Source: Streptomyces bambusae (lineage in GTDB: Bacteria > Actinomycetota > Actinomycetes > Streptomycetales > Streptomycetaceae). Taken from it: a stretch of 64,000 nucleotides of DNA. The position numbers and the translations under genes are program-made. A model generated the notes under the pieces. It was not told the DNA's origin. It saw nothing but the letters and a program-made list of their open reading frames with translations, and searched no databases. The stretch covers positions 124,001-188,000 of the forward strand of contig NZ_JAJAUZ010000005.1 in NCBI RefSeq assembly GCF_020532645.1, given 5' to 3'. This document shows positions 24,607 to 32,738 of this stretch, in pieces (the first letter of the stretch is position 1; the number at the start of each line of letters is the position of its first letter).

Positions 24607-27039
24607 ATGGCACGGATGGAGTTGCGGCCGCATCAGCGGGAGGCCGTCGATGCCGTGCTGCGCGCCCTCACCCCGCCGCCCGGCGGGCCGCACGGCCGGC
24701 GCGGGCTGCGCACCCAGGTGATCATGGCGACGGGGTCGGGCAAGACCCTGGTGGCCGCGCGCGCCGCCGAGGAGCTGCGGGCGCACCGGGTGCTGGTGCT
24801 GGTGCCGTCGCTGGACCTGCTCACGCAGTCGGCGGCCGGCTGGCGGCAGGCCGGCCGGCACGGGCCGGTGGTCGGGGTGTCCTCGCTGCGCGAGGCCGAC
24901 GCCGGGTTCCGCAACACCACGGACGCCGGGCAGCTGGCCGCGTGGTGCCGGGAGTCGCCGCGGGTCACGGTGTTCGCGACGTACGCCTCGCTGGGGCTGG
25001 GCGTCATCGAGCGGGCGCACCGGTCGGGACTGCCGGAGTGGGACCTGGTCGTCGTGGACGAGGCGCACCGGACGTCCGGCCGGATCGGCAAGGCGTGGGC
25101 GGTGGTCCACGACAACGAGCGGGTGCCGGCGGTGCGGCGGCTGTACATGACGGCGACCCCGCGGCTGTGGCAGGCGGGCGAGGAGGAGCAGGCGGGCCGT
25201 CCCGGTGCGGAGAAGGCCGGTGCGGGCGAGCTGGTGGCCTCCATGGAGGACGATCCGGCCGGGCCGTTCGGCGCCGTCTGCCACGAGCTGACCCTGTCGG
25301 AGGCCATCGACCGCGGGATCGTCGCGCCGTACCAGGTGGTGTGCGTGGACGTGACCGATCCGGGGTTCCAGGCGGCGGTGCTGCTGGGTGCGGACGCGCG
25401 TTCGGACGCGGTGCGCGGGGCGCGGCTGGCGGCCCTGCAGACGGCCGCGGTGAAGGCCGCCACGGAGGAGGGGCTGGGCCGCACGCTCGTCTTCCACCAG
25501 CTGACGAAGGAGGCGGAGGCGTTCGCCGCGGGGCTGCCGGAGGTGGCGCGCCGGCTGCACCACACGGACCGGGCGCGGTTCCCGCGGGAGGTGTGGGCGG
25601 ACTGGCTGTGCGGGGAGCACCGGCCGGCGCACCGCCGGGAGGTGCTGGAGAGGTTCGCGACGGCCCGGGGCGGCTTCCTCAGTTCGGTGCGGGTGCTGGG
25701 CGAGGGTGTGGACACCCGCTCGTGCGACTCGGTGTTCTGGGCGGACGTACGGGGTTCGATGCCGGACCTGGTGCAGGCGGTGGGCCGGGCGCTGCGGATC
25801 CGGCCGGGTGAGGGAAAGGTGGCCTCGCTGGTGGTGCCGGTGCTGCTGGGCCCGGGCGAGCGGCCCGACGACATGCTGTCGTCGCGGGCGTACGGGGACC
25901 TGGCCCGGCTGCTGGAGGCGCTGCGCGCGCACGACGCGCGGGTGGTGGAGGCGCTGGCGCAGCCGCAGGCGCCGGGCGCGTACCAACCGACCGGCCGTGG
26001 CGCGGGGCGGCAGGCCCGCGGGCTGAGCGGGCCGGCACGGGAGCTGCTGAAGTTCTCGGTGCCGCGGGATCCGGCGGCGCTGGCGGCCTTCATCAGCCTG
26101 CGCATCCTCAGCCCGGAGACCACGCACTGGAACCGCGGGCTGGCGGCGGCCGCCGCGTACGCGCAGCAGGCCGGGGACCTGCGGGTGCCGTTCGGCTACC
26201 GGACCCCGCAGGGGCCGGAGGCGCTGCCCGGCGGACCGGCGGACTTCCCGCTGGGGCAGTGGATCGCGGACGCCCGGCGGGCCCGCAAGCTGGGCCGGCT
26301 CGCGCCGGAGCGGGCCGCCCGGCTCGACGCGCTGGGGATGGTCTGGTCGCACTTCGACGTGGCCTTCGAGGAGGGCCTGGCGGCGGCGCAGGCCTGGGCC
26401 GCCGAGCACGGGCACCTGCTGGCGCCGCTGGACACCACCTGGCAGGGGTATCCGCTGGGGGTGTGGCTGAAGAACAACCGGGCGGCGGCCCGGCGCGGCG
26501 CGCAGGCCCCGGGGGGGCTGTCCGAGGAGCGGCGGCAGGCGCTGGAGGACATCGACGCGGCCTGGTGCCCGGACTGGCCGATCTCCTGGCAGCGGTGCTT
26601 CCGGCTGGTGCGCCTGCACACGGCGGCGGGCGGCGCGGTGCCGCAGGTGCCGGGCGAGCGGGTGGTGCAGGGCGAGGACCTGGGGGCGTGGGTGCAGGCC
26701 CAGCGGCTGGGCTGGGACGGCCTGGCGATGGCCCAGCAGTGGATGCTGCAGCACGTGCTGGGGCTGCTGCCGGCGGAGGCCGGGGAGCGGCCGCCGGCGC
26801 GGGTGCCGCATCCGGACAAGTGGGCGGCGAACCTGGCGGCGGCCCGGCAGTTCGCCGGCCGAGAGGGCCATCTGAAGGTGCCGCGCACGCACGTCGAGAC
26901 CGTCGGCGGTACGGCGTACCGGCTGGGCGCATGGGTCGCCAACGCCCGCAGCCGGGCGGCCCGGCTGGCGCCCGAGCGGGTGGCGCAGCTCGATGCGCTC
27001 GGCATGCGGTGGGCGGAGTCGGGGGCGGGGCGACGGTGA
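24607..27039 (+). CDS. DEAH-type superfamily 2 helicase with four helicase-associated (HA) repeats
   Basis: 810 residues. Residues 1-430 are an SF2 helicase core: RPHQREAVDAVL (Q-motif-like), Walker A MATGSGKT at 40-47, DEAH in VVDEAHR near 151, MTATPRL as motif III, and QAVGRALRIR as motif VI near 390. Residues 500-810 contain four repeats of about 70 residues with a W-x-x-x-L...G-H-L-x-V-P...LGxWV pattern, the helicase-associated domain seen in actinobacterial plasmid- and chromosome-borne helicases. The role (DNA or RNA remodelling, defence, plasmid biology) is not established. The ATG follows GAGAAGG. There is no partner nuclease or methyltransferase, so a restriction system is not supported. 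Confidence 0.85.
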   Translation: MARMELRPHQREAVDAVLRALTPPPGGPHGRRGLRTQVIMATGSGKTLVAARAAEELRAHRVLVLVPSLDLLTQSAAGWRQAGRHGPVVGVSSLREADAGFRNTTDAGQLAAWCRESPRVTVFATYASLGLGVIERAHRSGLPEWDLVVVDEAHRTSGRIGKAWAVVHDNERVPAVRRLYMTATPRLWQAGEEEQAGRPGAEKAGAGELVASMEDDPAGPFGAVCHELTLSEAIDRGIVAPYQVVCVDVTDPGFQAAVLLGADARSDAVRGARLAALQTAAVKAATEEGLGRTLVFHQLTKEAEAFAAGLPEVARRLHHTDRARFPREVWADWLCGEHRPAHRREVLERFATARGGFLSSVRVLGEGVDTRSCDSVFWADVRGSMPDLVQAVGRALRIRPGEGKVASLVVPVLLGPGERPDDMLSSRAYGDLARLLEALRAHDARVVEALAQPQAPGAYQPTGRGAGRQARGLSGPARELLKFSVPRDPAALAAFISLRILSPETTHWNRGLAAAAAYAQQAGDLRVPFGYRTPQGPEALPGGPADFPLGQWIADARRARKLGRLAPERAARLDALGMVWSHFDVAFEEGLAAAQAWAAEHGHLLAPLDTTWQGYPLGVWLKNNRAAARRGAQAPGGLSEERRQALEDIDAAWCPDWPISWQRCFRLVRLHTAAGGAVPQVPGERVVQGEDLGAWVQAQRLGWDGLAMAQQWMLQHVLGLLPAEAGERPPARVPHPDKWAANLAAARQFAGREGHLKVPRTHVETVGGTAYRLGAWVANARSRAARLAPERVAQLDALGMRWAESGAGRR

Positions 27040-27066
27040 CGGGGGCCGTCCCCTTCGCCGGCCTTG

Positions 27067-27321
27067 TCAGGAGGCGAGCGGGAGGCCGTGGGCGAGGCGG
27101 AACGCGCCCTCCTCGCGGTGGACGTATCCCTCGTGGCTGAGGGTGCGCAGCAGGTGGTACGTGGTGGGCAGCGGGATCCCGGTGACCCGGGAGAGGCGCT
27201 TGGCGGTGGCCGGGCCTTCGGCGTGCAGCACTTCGACGAGCCGCAGGGCGCGCTGCACGGAGCCGATGAGGGTGGGGGCGGAGTCCTTCGTGGGATGGTC
27301 GGTGTCGGTGTCGGATGCCAT
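27067..27321 (-). CDS. Short IclR-type winged-helix protein lacking the effector domain
   Basis: 84 residues that make up only the N-terminal DNA-binding domain of an IclR-family regulator: SVQRALRLVEVLHAEGPATAK, then LSRVTGIPLPTTYHLLRTLSHEGYVHREEGAF. Normal IclR proteins carry a further 170 residues for ligand binding. The frame ends 28 bp from the convergent helicase stop, so the missing part is not next to it in another frame. It could be a truncated gene or a functional stand-alone winged-helix protein; the intact start and clean codon use favour an expressed protein. Its target is unknown. Confidence 0.75.
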   Translation of the reverse strand: MASDTDTDHPTKDSAPTLIGSVQRALRLVEVLHAEGPATAKRLSRVTGIPLPTTYHLLRTLSHEGYVHREEGAFRLAHGLPLAS

Positions 27322-27446
27322 CAGTAACCCCCTGATGCGAACGAACGGGACGACCTGCCACGCCGGTACGACCGGACGTCACATGCCATCAAAGCCCTCC
27401 CGGTCGCGGCTGACCAGCGGACTCGCGCGCCCGACCGTAAGATCAT

Positions 27447-28001
27447 CTAATGCTCGATGCGCGGAAGATGAAGTTCCGTGTCGGCATCGGCTGGGCCGAG
27501 CGGGCGGACGTACCGGGTGCCGGGGGTGCCGCCGACGTCGGCGGGGCCGTCCGGCCGGAAGCCGGTGCGGTGCAGGACGGCGGCCGAGGCGGGGTTGCCG
27601 TCCGCGACCAGGGCGGTGAGGGCGGTGAGCCCGTACGCGGTGCGGGCGCGGTGGCAGACGAGGCGGACGGCGGCGGTGGCGAGGCCGTGGCCGGTGGCGC
27701 GGCGGGCCAGGCGGTAGCCGAGCTCGGCGCTGCCGGTGTCCGTGACGTCGAGCAGGTTGACCCGTCCCACGACGGTCCCGTCGTCGTCGGTCAGCACGTG
27801 GAAGTGGCAGGTTCCGCCGTCCTGTTCGTCGAGCAGCGCCCGGTGCCGGTCCTCGAACTCCGCGAAGTACGCGTCCCCCCGGTCGGGCACGAACTCCCCG
27901 AACCAGTCCCGGTTCTCCTGCTCGAACCGCAGCACGGGGGCGGCGTGCGCCGCCGTCAGCCGCACCATGACCACCCGTCCGCGGTCTCCGCCCGTCCCCA
28001 T
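27447..28001 (-). CDS. GNAT-family N-acetyltransferase (RimJ/RimL-like)
   Basis: Acetyl-CoA-dependent N-acetyltransferase of 184 residues. VVMVRLTAAHAAPVLRFEQ is the typical RimJ-type opening; VVGRVNLLDVTDTGSAELGY is beta4-beta5, RRATGHGLATAAVRLVCHRA contains the pyrophosphate-binding Q/RxxGxG/A-like loop, and GNPASAAVLHRTGFRPDG is the conserved C-terminal motif. The substrate (a ribosomal protein N-terminus, an amino acid or an antibiotic) is not predictable. The ATG at 28001 has AAGGGGG just upstream; a longer frame to 28106 is rejected for lack of such a site. Confidence 0.85.
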   Translation of the reverse strand: MGTGGDRGRVVMVRLTAAHAAPVLRFEQENRDWFGEFVPDRGDAYFAEFEDRHRALLDEQDGGTCHFHVLTDDDGTVVGRVNLLDVTDTGSAELGYRLARRATGHGLATAAVRLVCHRARTAYGLTALTALVADGNPASAAVLHRTGFRPDGPADVGGTPGTRYVRPLGPADADTELHLPRIEH

Positions 28002-28136
28002 CAGCGCCCCCTTGCGATCGGGCCCCACCCTACGCACTCCCCCGCTCCCGCTGCGCGGGCCTTTTTCCGGCATCCGGCCCGCAGGCGAAGTCCCGGCGGG
28101 GCACACTCGAGCCCTTCCGGCGGCTAAGGACCGGGG

Positions 28137-28155
28137 TCCGGGGCGGAGCCCCGGA
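28137..28155. terminator. Streptomyces-type intergenic hairpin
   Basis: TCCGGGGC (28137-28144) pairs with GCCCCGGA (28148-28155) around GGA. It lies 32 bp after the TetR-gene stop on the minus strand and serves as its likely terminator. The GTCCGGGGCGGAGCCCCGG sequence is a very common intergenic element in Streptomyces genomes. Confidence 0.6.
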
Positions 28156-28186
28156 GTCCGGCCCCGCCGGCGAGCGGGGCGCGGGT

Positions 28187-28741
28187 TCAGGCGGGCGGGA
28201 GGACGCGGGAGACCAGGGTGCCGATGAGGGAGTCGACGGGGTACGGGTCCAGGAGGCCCGGCACGGTGAGGTCGTCGACGATCAGTCCGAGCATCGCCAG
28301 ATACAGCAGGACCACCCCGTTCCGGTCCCCCGGCAGCCCGCTGTCCAGATGGAACCGCACGTTCGCCTCCAGCTCCAGCCGCAGGAACGACGTCAGCTCG
28401 GCCAGCAGCTCCGGCCTCCGCGTCGCCTCCAGCCGAAGCTCCAGCATGGCGATGTGCACGCTCCGCTCACGCCGCATCCGCTCGACCAGCCCCCGCAGCA
28501 GCGTCGCCGTGTCGAGCGGCCCGGCGAGGTCCGCCGCATCCGGCACCAGCCGCTCCCGGGTCCGGTGCAGCACCTGTGCGAGCATCTGCGCCCGGTTGGC
28601 GAAGTAGTTGGAGGCCGTCCCCGTCGGCACGCCCGCCTCCGCGTCCACCGCCCGCAGCGTCAGCCCCCGCGACCCCTCCCGGGCCAGGACCTCGATCGCC
28701 GCGTCGAGCAGCGCGGCACGGCGGGCCGGATTGTGGCGCAT
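28187..28741 (-). CDS. TetR-family transcriptional regulator
   Basis: 184 residues. The N-terminal helix-turn-helix is clear (LLDAAIEVLAREGSRGLTLR, then AGVPTGTASNYFANRAQML), and the C-terminal part is all-helical with TFL-like LELRLEATRRPELLAEL. The divergent neighbour is trpF, 175 bp away. A perfect 20-bp palindrome lies 32 bp upstream of the ATG and is the probable autoregulatory operator. The ligand and other targets are unknown; nothing else around it looks like an efflux pump. Confidence 0.9.
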   Translation of the reverse strand: MRHNPARRAALLDAAIEVLAREGSRGLTLRAVDAEAGVPTGTASNYFANRAQMLAQVLHRTRERLVPDAADLAGPLDTATLLRGLVERMRRERSVHIAMLELRLEATRRPELLAELTSFLRLELEANVRFHLDSGLPGDRNGVVLLYLAMLGLIVDDLTVPGLLDPYPVDSLIGTLVSRVLPPA

Positions 28742-28772
28742 GGCAGGACCTCACGGGAGTACGGTGGGCGAC

Positions 28773-28792
28773 GCCACTGCACATGCAGTGGC
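28773..28792. promoter_or_regulatory. Perfect palindromic operator of the TetR regulator
   Basis: GCCACTGCA-CA-TGCAGTGGC: 9-bp perfect arms around a 2-bp centre, the geometry of a TetR dimer site. It lies between the TetR gene and trpF, closer to the former. A related 7-bp-arm site occurs at 51340-51357 inside another gene. Confidence 0.75.
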
Positions 28793-28916
28793 ACCAGGCA
28801 CGGTAACCCACTCGGAGCACTCCCGTCCGCCCCCGTCCCCTCCCGCCGCCTCCCGTGGGCGGTCCGCCCTGCGAACACCGTCCTCCCCCGCCCCGGCCAG
28901 GTGGTTGACTGGCCCC

Positions 28917-29525
28917 ATGAGTGAGCTGTTCATCAAGATCTGCGGCCTGCGCACCGCGCACGACGTGGACACCGCCGTCCGGGCCGGCGCCGACGCCATC
29001 GGCTTCGTCTTCGCCGCCAGCCCCCGCCTGGTGGACGCCGGCACCGCCCGCCGCCTGGCGGAGCGGGTACCGGCGCACGTCCTGACCGTCGGCGTGTTCC
29101 GCGGCCAGCCGCTGGACGAGGTGCGGCGGCTCACCGAGGAGAGCGGCGTACGGGCCGTCCAGCTGCACGGCGACGAGGGCCCGGAGTACTACACGGCCCT
29201 CCGGACCCCCGGCCGCACCCTGCTGCGTGCCACGTCCACCACCGGACTCCCCCTGCAGTGCGGGGAGTTCGGCGAGGACCTGCTGCTGCTCGACGCCCCC
29301 GACCCCGGCTCGGGCAAGCCCTGGAACTGGGGCTCGGCAGACTTCACCGCTCCCGCCGGCCGCTGGCTCCTCGCGGGCGGCCTGACCACCGGGAACGTGG
29401 CCGACGCGGTCCGCGCGGTCGCCCCGTGGGGCGTGGACGTCTCCAGCGGCGTGGAGAGCTCCCGCGGCGTGAAGGACCCGGCGCTGATCGAGTCCTTCGT
29501 CGCCGCCGCCCGCGGCGCCCGCTGA
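28917..29525 (+). CDS. trpF: Phosphoribosylanthranilate isomerase
   Basis: Isomerises N-(5-phosphoribosyl)anthranilate in tryptophan biosynthesis. The 202 residues form a complete TIM barrel: FIKICGLRTAHDVD at the N-terminus (catalytic Cys9), GADAIGFVFAASPR, VGVFRGQPLDEV, VQLHGDEGPEYY, LLLDAPDPGSGKPWNW (catalytic Asp) and WLLAGGLTTGNVADAV, with the phosphate-binding VDVSSGVESSRGVKD near the end. No other trp gene is near. The closest thing to a ribosome-binding site is weak. Some Streptomyces use PriA for this step, so a separate TrpF may be accessory or serve a secondary pathway. Confidence 0.93.
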   Translation: MSELFIKICGLRTAHDVDTAVRAGADAIGFVFAASPRLVDAGTARRLAERVPAHVLTVGVFRGQPLDEVRRLTEESGVRAVQLHGDEGPEYYTALRTPGRTLLRATSTTGLPLQCGEFGEDLLLLDAPDPGSGKPWNWGSADFTAPAGRWLLAGGLTTGNVADAVRAVAPWGVDVSSGVESSRGVKDPALIESFVAAARGAR

Positions 29526-29545
29526 CGGACGCCGTCCGGCTCACC

Positions 29546-30826
29546 TCACGACGCCGCCTCCCGCGCACCCGCCGGTACGCCGCCGCCCGCCCTCAGCCCG
29601 GGCCGCAGCCCCCACGCGCAGCCGACGCCCAGCAGCACCAGCGCGATCCACGTGAGGGCCGCGAGCCCGGCGCCGCGGGCCGCGTCCAGGGCCGCCCCCG
29701 TGAGCAGGTTGCCGAGGGTGATCCCGATGCCGCAGACGGTGTTGTAGAGACCGTAGTGGGTGGCCACCAGGCGTTCGCCGGCGAGCCGGACGACGGTGTC
29801 CATCTCGAACGGGTACGCCGCCATCGTGCCGAACGCCAGCAGCAGCGCGGACAGCGCCGCCGGCACCGCGGCCAGCGCCCACCGCCCCGGCCCGCCGCCC
29901 GGCACCGGCACCGCGGCCGCCGCCAGCATCGGCAGGAAGGCGGCCGCCATGCACAGCACCCCGCCGGCGAGCGCCTGGTCCGGCCGCAGCCTGCGCCGGC
30001 ACCAGGCGGTCACCCGGGTCTGGAACAGCACCGTGCTCAGCCCGGAGGCCACGAACAGCAGCGCGGTCGCCACCGTGCCGGCCGCGCCCGGCCCGCCCAC
30101 CCGGCGTGCCTCCAGCGGCAGCGCCAGGTACACCTGGAACGACAGCACGTACGAGCCGCTCATCGCCACGGCGAAGACCAGGAAGCGCCGGTTGGCGAGG
30201 ATGCCCCGCCACTCGGCGAGCACGCCCGGCCGCGGCCCGCCGCCGGTCTCGCCCCGCCGGGCCGGCAGCGCCCGCACCTGGACCAGGCCAAGCACGGCGA
30301 ACACCCCCGCGGCCACCAGGCAGGTCAGCCGGAAGCCGGCCCCCGCCAGCGCCATCCCGACCAGCGGCCCGAGCAGGATGCCCGCCTGGTAGAAGGCGTT
30401 GAACAGGGCGAACGCCTCGATCCGCCGCTCCCCCGCGTCCTGCGCGAGGTACGCCCGCACGGCCGGGTTGAACAGCGCGCCCGCGAAGCCGGTGGCCGCC
30501 GAGCCGACGATCAGCGCGGGCACCGAGCCGGCCAGGCCGAGCGTGGCGAACCCGGCCGTGCGCAGCAGCAGCCCGGCGACGATCAGCGGCTTGTAGCCGA
30601 ACCGGTCGGCGAGCGTGCCGCCGATCAGGAACATGCCCTGCTGGCTGAAGTTCCGTACGCCGAGGACCAGTCCGACCAGCCAGCCGGCCAGGCCGAGGCC
30701 GCCGGACAGGTGCTGCGCCAGATAGGGCATCAGCATGTAGAAGCCGAGGTTGATGGTGAACTGGTTGACCATCAGCAGGCGGACACTGCGGTCGTACGAG
30801 CGGAACTGCGCGAGCGCGGAGGTCAC
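29546..30826 (-). CDS. MFS transporter
   Basis: 426 residues with about twelve hydrophobic segments. The first loop has [24 protein letters not shown], matching the MFS GxxxDrxGrk motif between helices 2 and 3. [20 protein letters not shown] resembles the equivalent loop of drug or metabolite exporters. The GTG start lies inside the stop of the PLP-enzyme gene (GTGA), so transporter and enzyme are made from one mRNA. The transporter probably exports the product of that enzyme, or confers resistance to it; this is inference. Confidence 0.85.
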   Translation of the reverse strand: MTSALAQFRSYDRSVRLLMVNQFTINLGFYMLMPYLAQHLSGGLGLAGWLVGLVLGVRNFSQQGMFLIGGTLADRFGYKPLIVAGLLLRTAGFATLGLAGSVPALIVGSAATGFAGALFNPAVRAYLAQDAGERRIEAFALFNAFYQAGILLGPLVGMALAGAGFRLTCLVAAGVFAVLGLVQVRALPARRGETGGGPRPGVLAEWRGILANRRFLVFAVAMSGSYVLSFQVYLALPLEARRVGGPGAAGTVATALLFVASGLSTVLFQTRVTAWCRRRLRPDQALAGGVLCMAAAFLPMLAAAAVPVPGGGPGRWALAAVPAALSALLLAFGTMAAYPFEMDTVVRLAGERLVATHYGLYNTVCGIGITLGNLLTGAALDAARGAGLAALTWIALVLLGVGCAWGLRPGLRAGGGVPAGAREAAS

Positions 30827-31938
30827 TTGAGCCCCCCGGCGACGGTGACCGGTCCGTCGCCGCGGGTCCCGCCCACCGGGTCGACGACGCGGGCGCACCG
30901 GGTCCAGCGGGTGACCTCGCGCTCCCCGGGGTGGGTGATCTCGTCGGGGCCCTCGGCGGGTTCGCCGCCCAGCAGCCCGTGCCGCGCGCACCAGGCGTCG
31001 TCGTAGACGGTCTCCAGGTAGCGCTGCGGGCCGTCGGGGAAGACCGCCGCGATCCGGGTGGCGCGCGGCTGGGTGCGGGCCAGCCAGCCGGCGACGAGGG
31101 CGACGGCGCCGACGCTCCAGCCGCCGGTGGCGTAGTGCGAGGCGGCGAGCCTGCGGCAGGCCCAGACGGATTCGGCGGGCGCGACCCAGTGCACCTCGGA
31201 GAAGTCGGGATAGGCGACGTTGCGCGGGTGGATGCTGGAGCCCAGGCCGCGCATCAGCCGGGCCCGGGCGGGCTGCCCGAAGATGGTCGAGCCGATGGTG
31301 TCGACGCCCACCAGCCGCAGTCCGGGCTGGAGTTGGCGCAGCACCCGGGAGACGCCCGCGGAGTGGCCGCCGGTGCCCACGCTGCACACGAGGATGTCGA
31401 TGTGCCCGAGCTGGCCTGCGAGTTCGAGGGCCAGGGAGGTGTAGGCGGAGACGTTGTCGGGGTTGCCGTACTGGTCGGGGCACCAGGCCCGGCGGTCCTC
31501 GGCGAGGAGTTCGGCGACCCGGTCGCGGCGGGCCTGCTGCCAGCCGCCGGCGGGATGGGGGTCGGCGACGATGTCGATGCGGGCGCCGTACGCGGTGAGC
31601 AGCCGGACCATGGACGGTTCGAGTCCGGGGTCGGTGACGAGGGTGACGGGGTGGCCGTGGACCATTCCGGCGAGGGCGAGCCCGAGGCCGAGGGTGCCGC
31701 TGGTGGACTCCACGACGGCGGCTCCGGGCCGCAGGTCGCCGCGGGCGCGGGCGCGCTCCACCATGTGGAGGCCGGGGCGGTCCTTGATGCCGCCGGGGTT
31801 GAACCCTTCGAGTTTGGCCCAGAACCCGCGGTCCCCGCCGGTGAAGGGCCGGGACACGCGCAGGACGGGGGTGTTGCCGACGAGGCCGGCGAGGGTGGCG
31901 GCGCCGGGGGTGCGGCCGCTGGTGGAGGGAGAGTGCAT
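30823..31938 (-). CDS. PLP-dependent enzyme of the cysteine synthase/SbnA-like family
   Basis: 371 residues of fold-type [13 protein letters not shown] is the cysteine-synthase-type opening, the PLP lysine is Lys52 in [12 protein letters not shown], and the phosphate or substrate loop reads [11 protein letters not shown] instead of the usual [20 protein letters not shown] is the phosphate-binding glycine loop. The altered TSGTLG loop and [15 protein letters not shown] ending resemble the SbnA-like group (beta-replacement of O-phosphoserine or a related donor with an amino-acid nucleophile) more than CysK or CysM. The start at 31938 aligns with the family N-terminus. An MFS exporter is coupled downstream, pointing to an exported unusual amino acid. 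Confidence 0.75.
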   Translation of the reverse strand: MHSPSTSGRTPGAATLAGLVGNTPVLRVSRPFTGGDRGFWAKLEGFNPGGIKDRPGLHMVERARARGDLRPGAAVVESTSGTLGLGLALAGMVHGHPVTLVTDPGLEPSMVRLLTAYGARIDIVADPHPAGGWQQARRDRVAELLAEDRRAWCPDQYGNPDNVSAYTSLALELAGQLGHIDILVCSVGTGGHSAGVSRVLRQLQPGLRLVGVDTIGSTIFGQPARARLMRGLGSSIHPRNVAYPDFSEVHWVAPAESVWACRRLAASHYATGGWSVGAVALVAGWLARTQPRATRIAAVFPDGPQRYLETVYDDAWCARHGLLGGEPAEGPDEITHPGEREVTRWTRCARVVDPVGGTRGDGPVTVAGGLK

Positions 31939-32280
31939 GGTCTCGCTCTCGGTTCGGTACGGAGGCGGGTGCGGTACGGCGGGCTGCGCGGGGGCGGGGC
32001 CGGGTGACGCGACCGGGTACGGGCCTGCCGGCCGCCGGGGCGGCAGGGCACGGCGGGGCGCCGCCGCCGCGGGAGGCGCGGGGCGGTCTGACCCGCAGGT
32101 GCGGGAGCGGGTGGGTGCGGCCGGGGCCGGTTCACGCCCGGCCGTCCGGCCGGGCAGCACCGCGTACGCCTGCCGGCCCGGGAGCGCACACCGGGTCCGC
32201 GCACGGCCGTACGCGGGGCCGGGCGCGCGGCGCGCGCCCGCTCGGCCACCGCTCGCCGCGGGAGCGTCGGCCCGGCGCCC
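31939..32280. other. 342-bp intergenic region upstream of the PLP-enzyme gene
   Basis: No gene is supported. It holds the promoter region of the PLP-enzyme/MFS operon and, at its far end, the hairpin 32220-32240 that can terminate the His-rich protein gene. The rest is extremely GC-rich with no clear repeats or operators. Confidence 0.5.
32220..32240. terminator. Hairpin after the His-rich exported protein gene
   Basis: CGGGCGCGC (32220-32228) pairs perfectly with GCGCGCCCG (32232-32240) around GGC. It lies 40 bp downstream of the minus-strand stop at 32281. Confidence 0.6.
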
Positions 32281-32673
32281 CTACAGGCGCAGCACCGCCG
32301 ACTGGGCCGCGTGCGGTATCGGCACGACGAAGCCGCCGGTGGCCGCGGGCACGACGGCGGCCGGCACGGGCGCGGCCGGGGCGCCGTCCTGGGGTGCCGA
32401 GCCGAGCGGGGAGCGGACGGGCTGGGGGGCCTGCGGGCCCGCCTGGGGCTGGCCCAGGGCGCAGGTCTCGACGGCGTGTCCGGTGCCGTGCCCGCCGTGG
32501 TGCCCGGGGCCGTGCGGGCCGTACCCGCCGGCCGCGGTCAGGTGCACCGGTGCGGAGTCGGGCGCGACGGCGTGCGTGAACAGCAGCCCCAGCAGGACGA
32601 GTACGGCCATCGCGATGCGCGGTGCGGCCGCCCCACGGCGGCTCCGCATACCGGAACGTGACCTGCTCGTCAT
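32281..32673 (-). CDS. Small exported His-rich protein of unknown function
   Basis: 130 residues with one N-terminal hydrophobic segment (about 18-33, IAMAVLVLLGLLFTHAVA) after an Arg-rich start, so it is exported or membrane-anchored. The mature part begins with a Gly/His run (residues 51-66, with five His) followed by a single Cys in ETCALGQPQ and a Pro/Ala-rich tail ending in VPIPHAAQSAVLRL. It may belong to the small DUF6153-like Streptomyces proteins, but that is from memory. The His cluster and lone Cys suggest metal binding. A TATGAT box 10 bp before the ATG suggests leaderless transcription, and a palindrome covers this region. It lies 65 bp downstream of the potassium transporter. 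Confidence 0.6.
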   Translation of the reverse strand: MTSRSRSGMRSRRGAAAPRIAMAVLVLLGLLFTHAVAPDSAPVHLTAAGGYGPHGPGHHGGHGTGHAVETCALGQPQAGPQAPQPVRSPLGSAPQDGAPAAPVPAAVVPAATGGFVVPIPHAAQSAVLRL

Positions 32674-32689
32674 CACGTTGTGATCATAA
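32671..32689 (-). promoter_or_regulatory. -10 box and palindrome over the start of the His-rich gene
   Basis: On the minus strand TATGAT (32689-32684) is a good -10 box whose expected start point is at or next to the initiation codon. ATCAC-GTT-GTGAT (32672-32684) is a perfect palindrome lying on the transcription start and ATG, an ideal position for a repressor. The regulator is unknown; a metal sensor is a guess from the His-rich product. Confidence 0.5.
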
Positions 32690-32738
32690 CTCAGGCCCCC
32701 GGCCCGGCGGATGAGGCGTTTCGGCCCCGTTGCGGCGG

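Noticed and set aside
24424..27446. An integrated mobile element carrying the helicase.
   Set aside because: No integrase, transposase, attachment repeats or tRNA gene found around it; codon use looks native.
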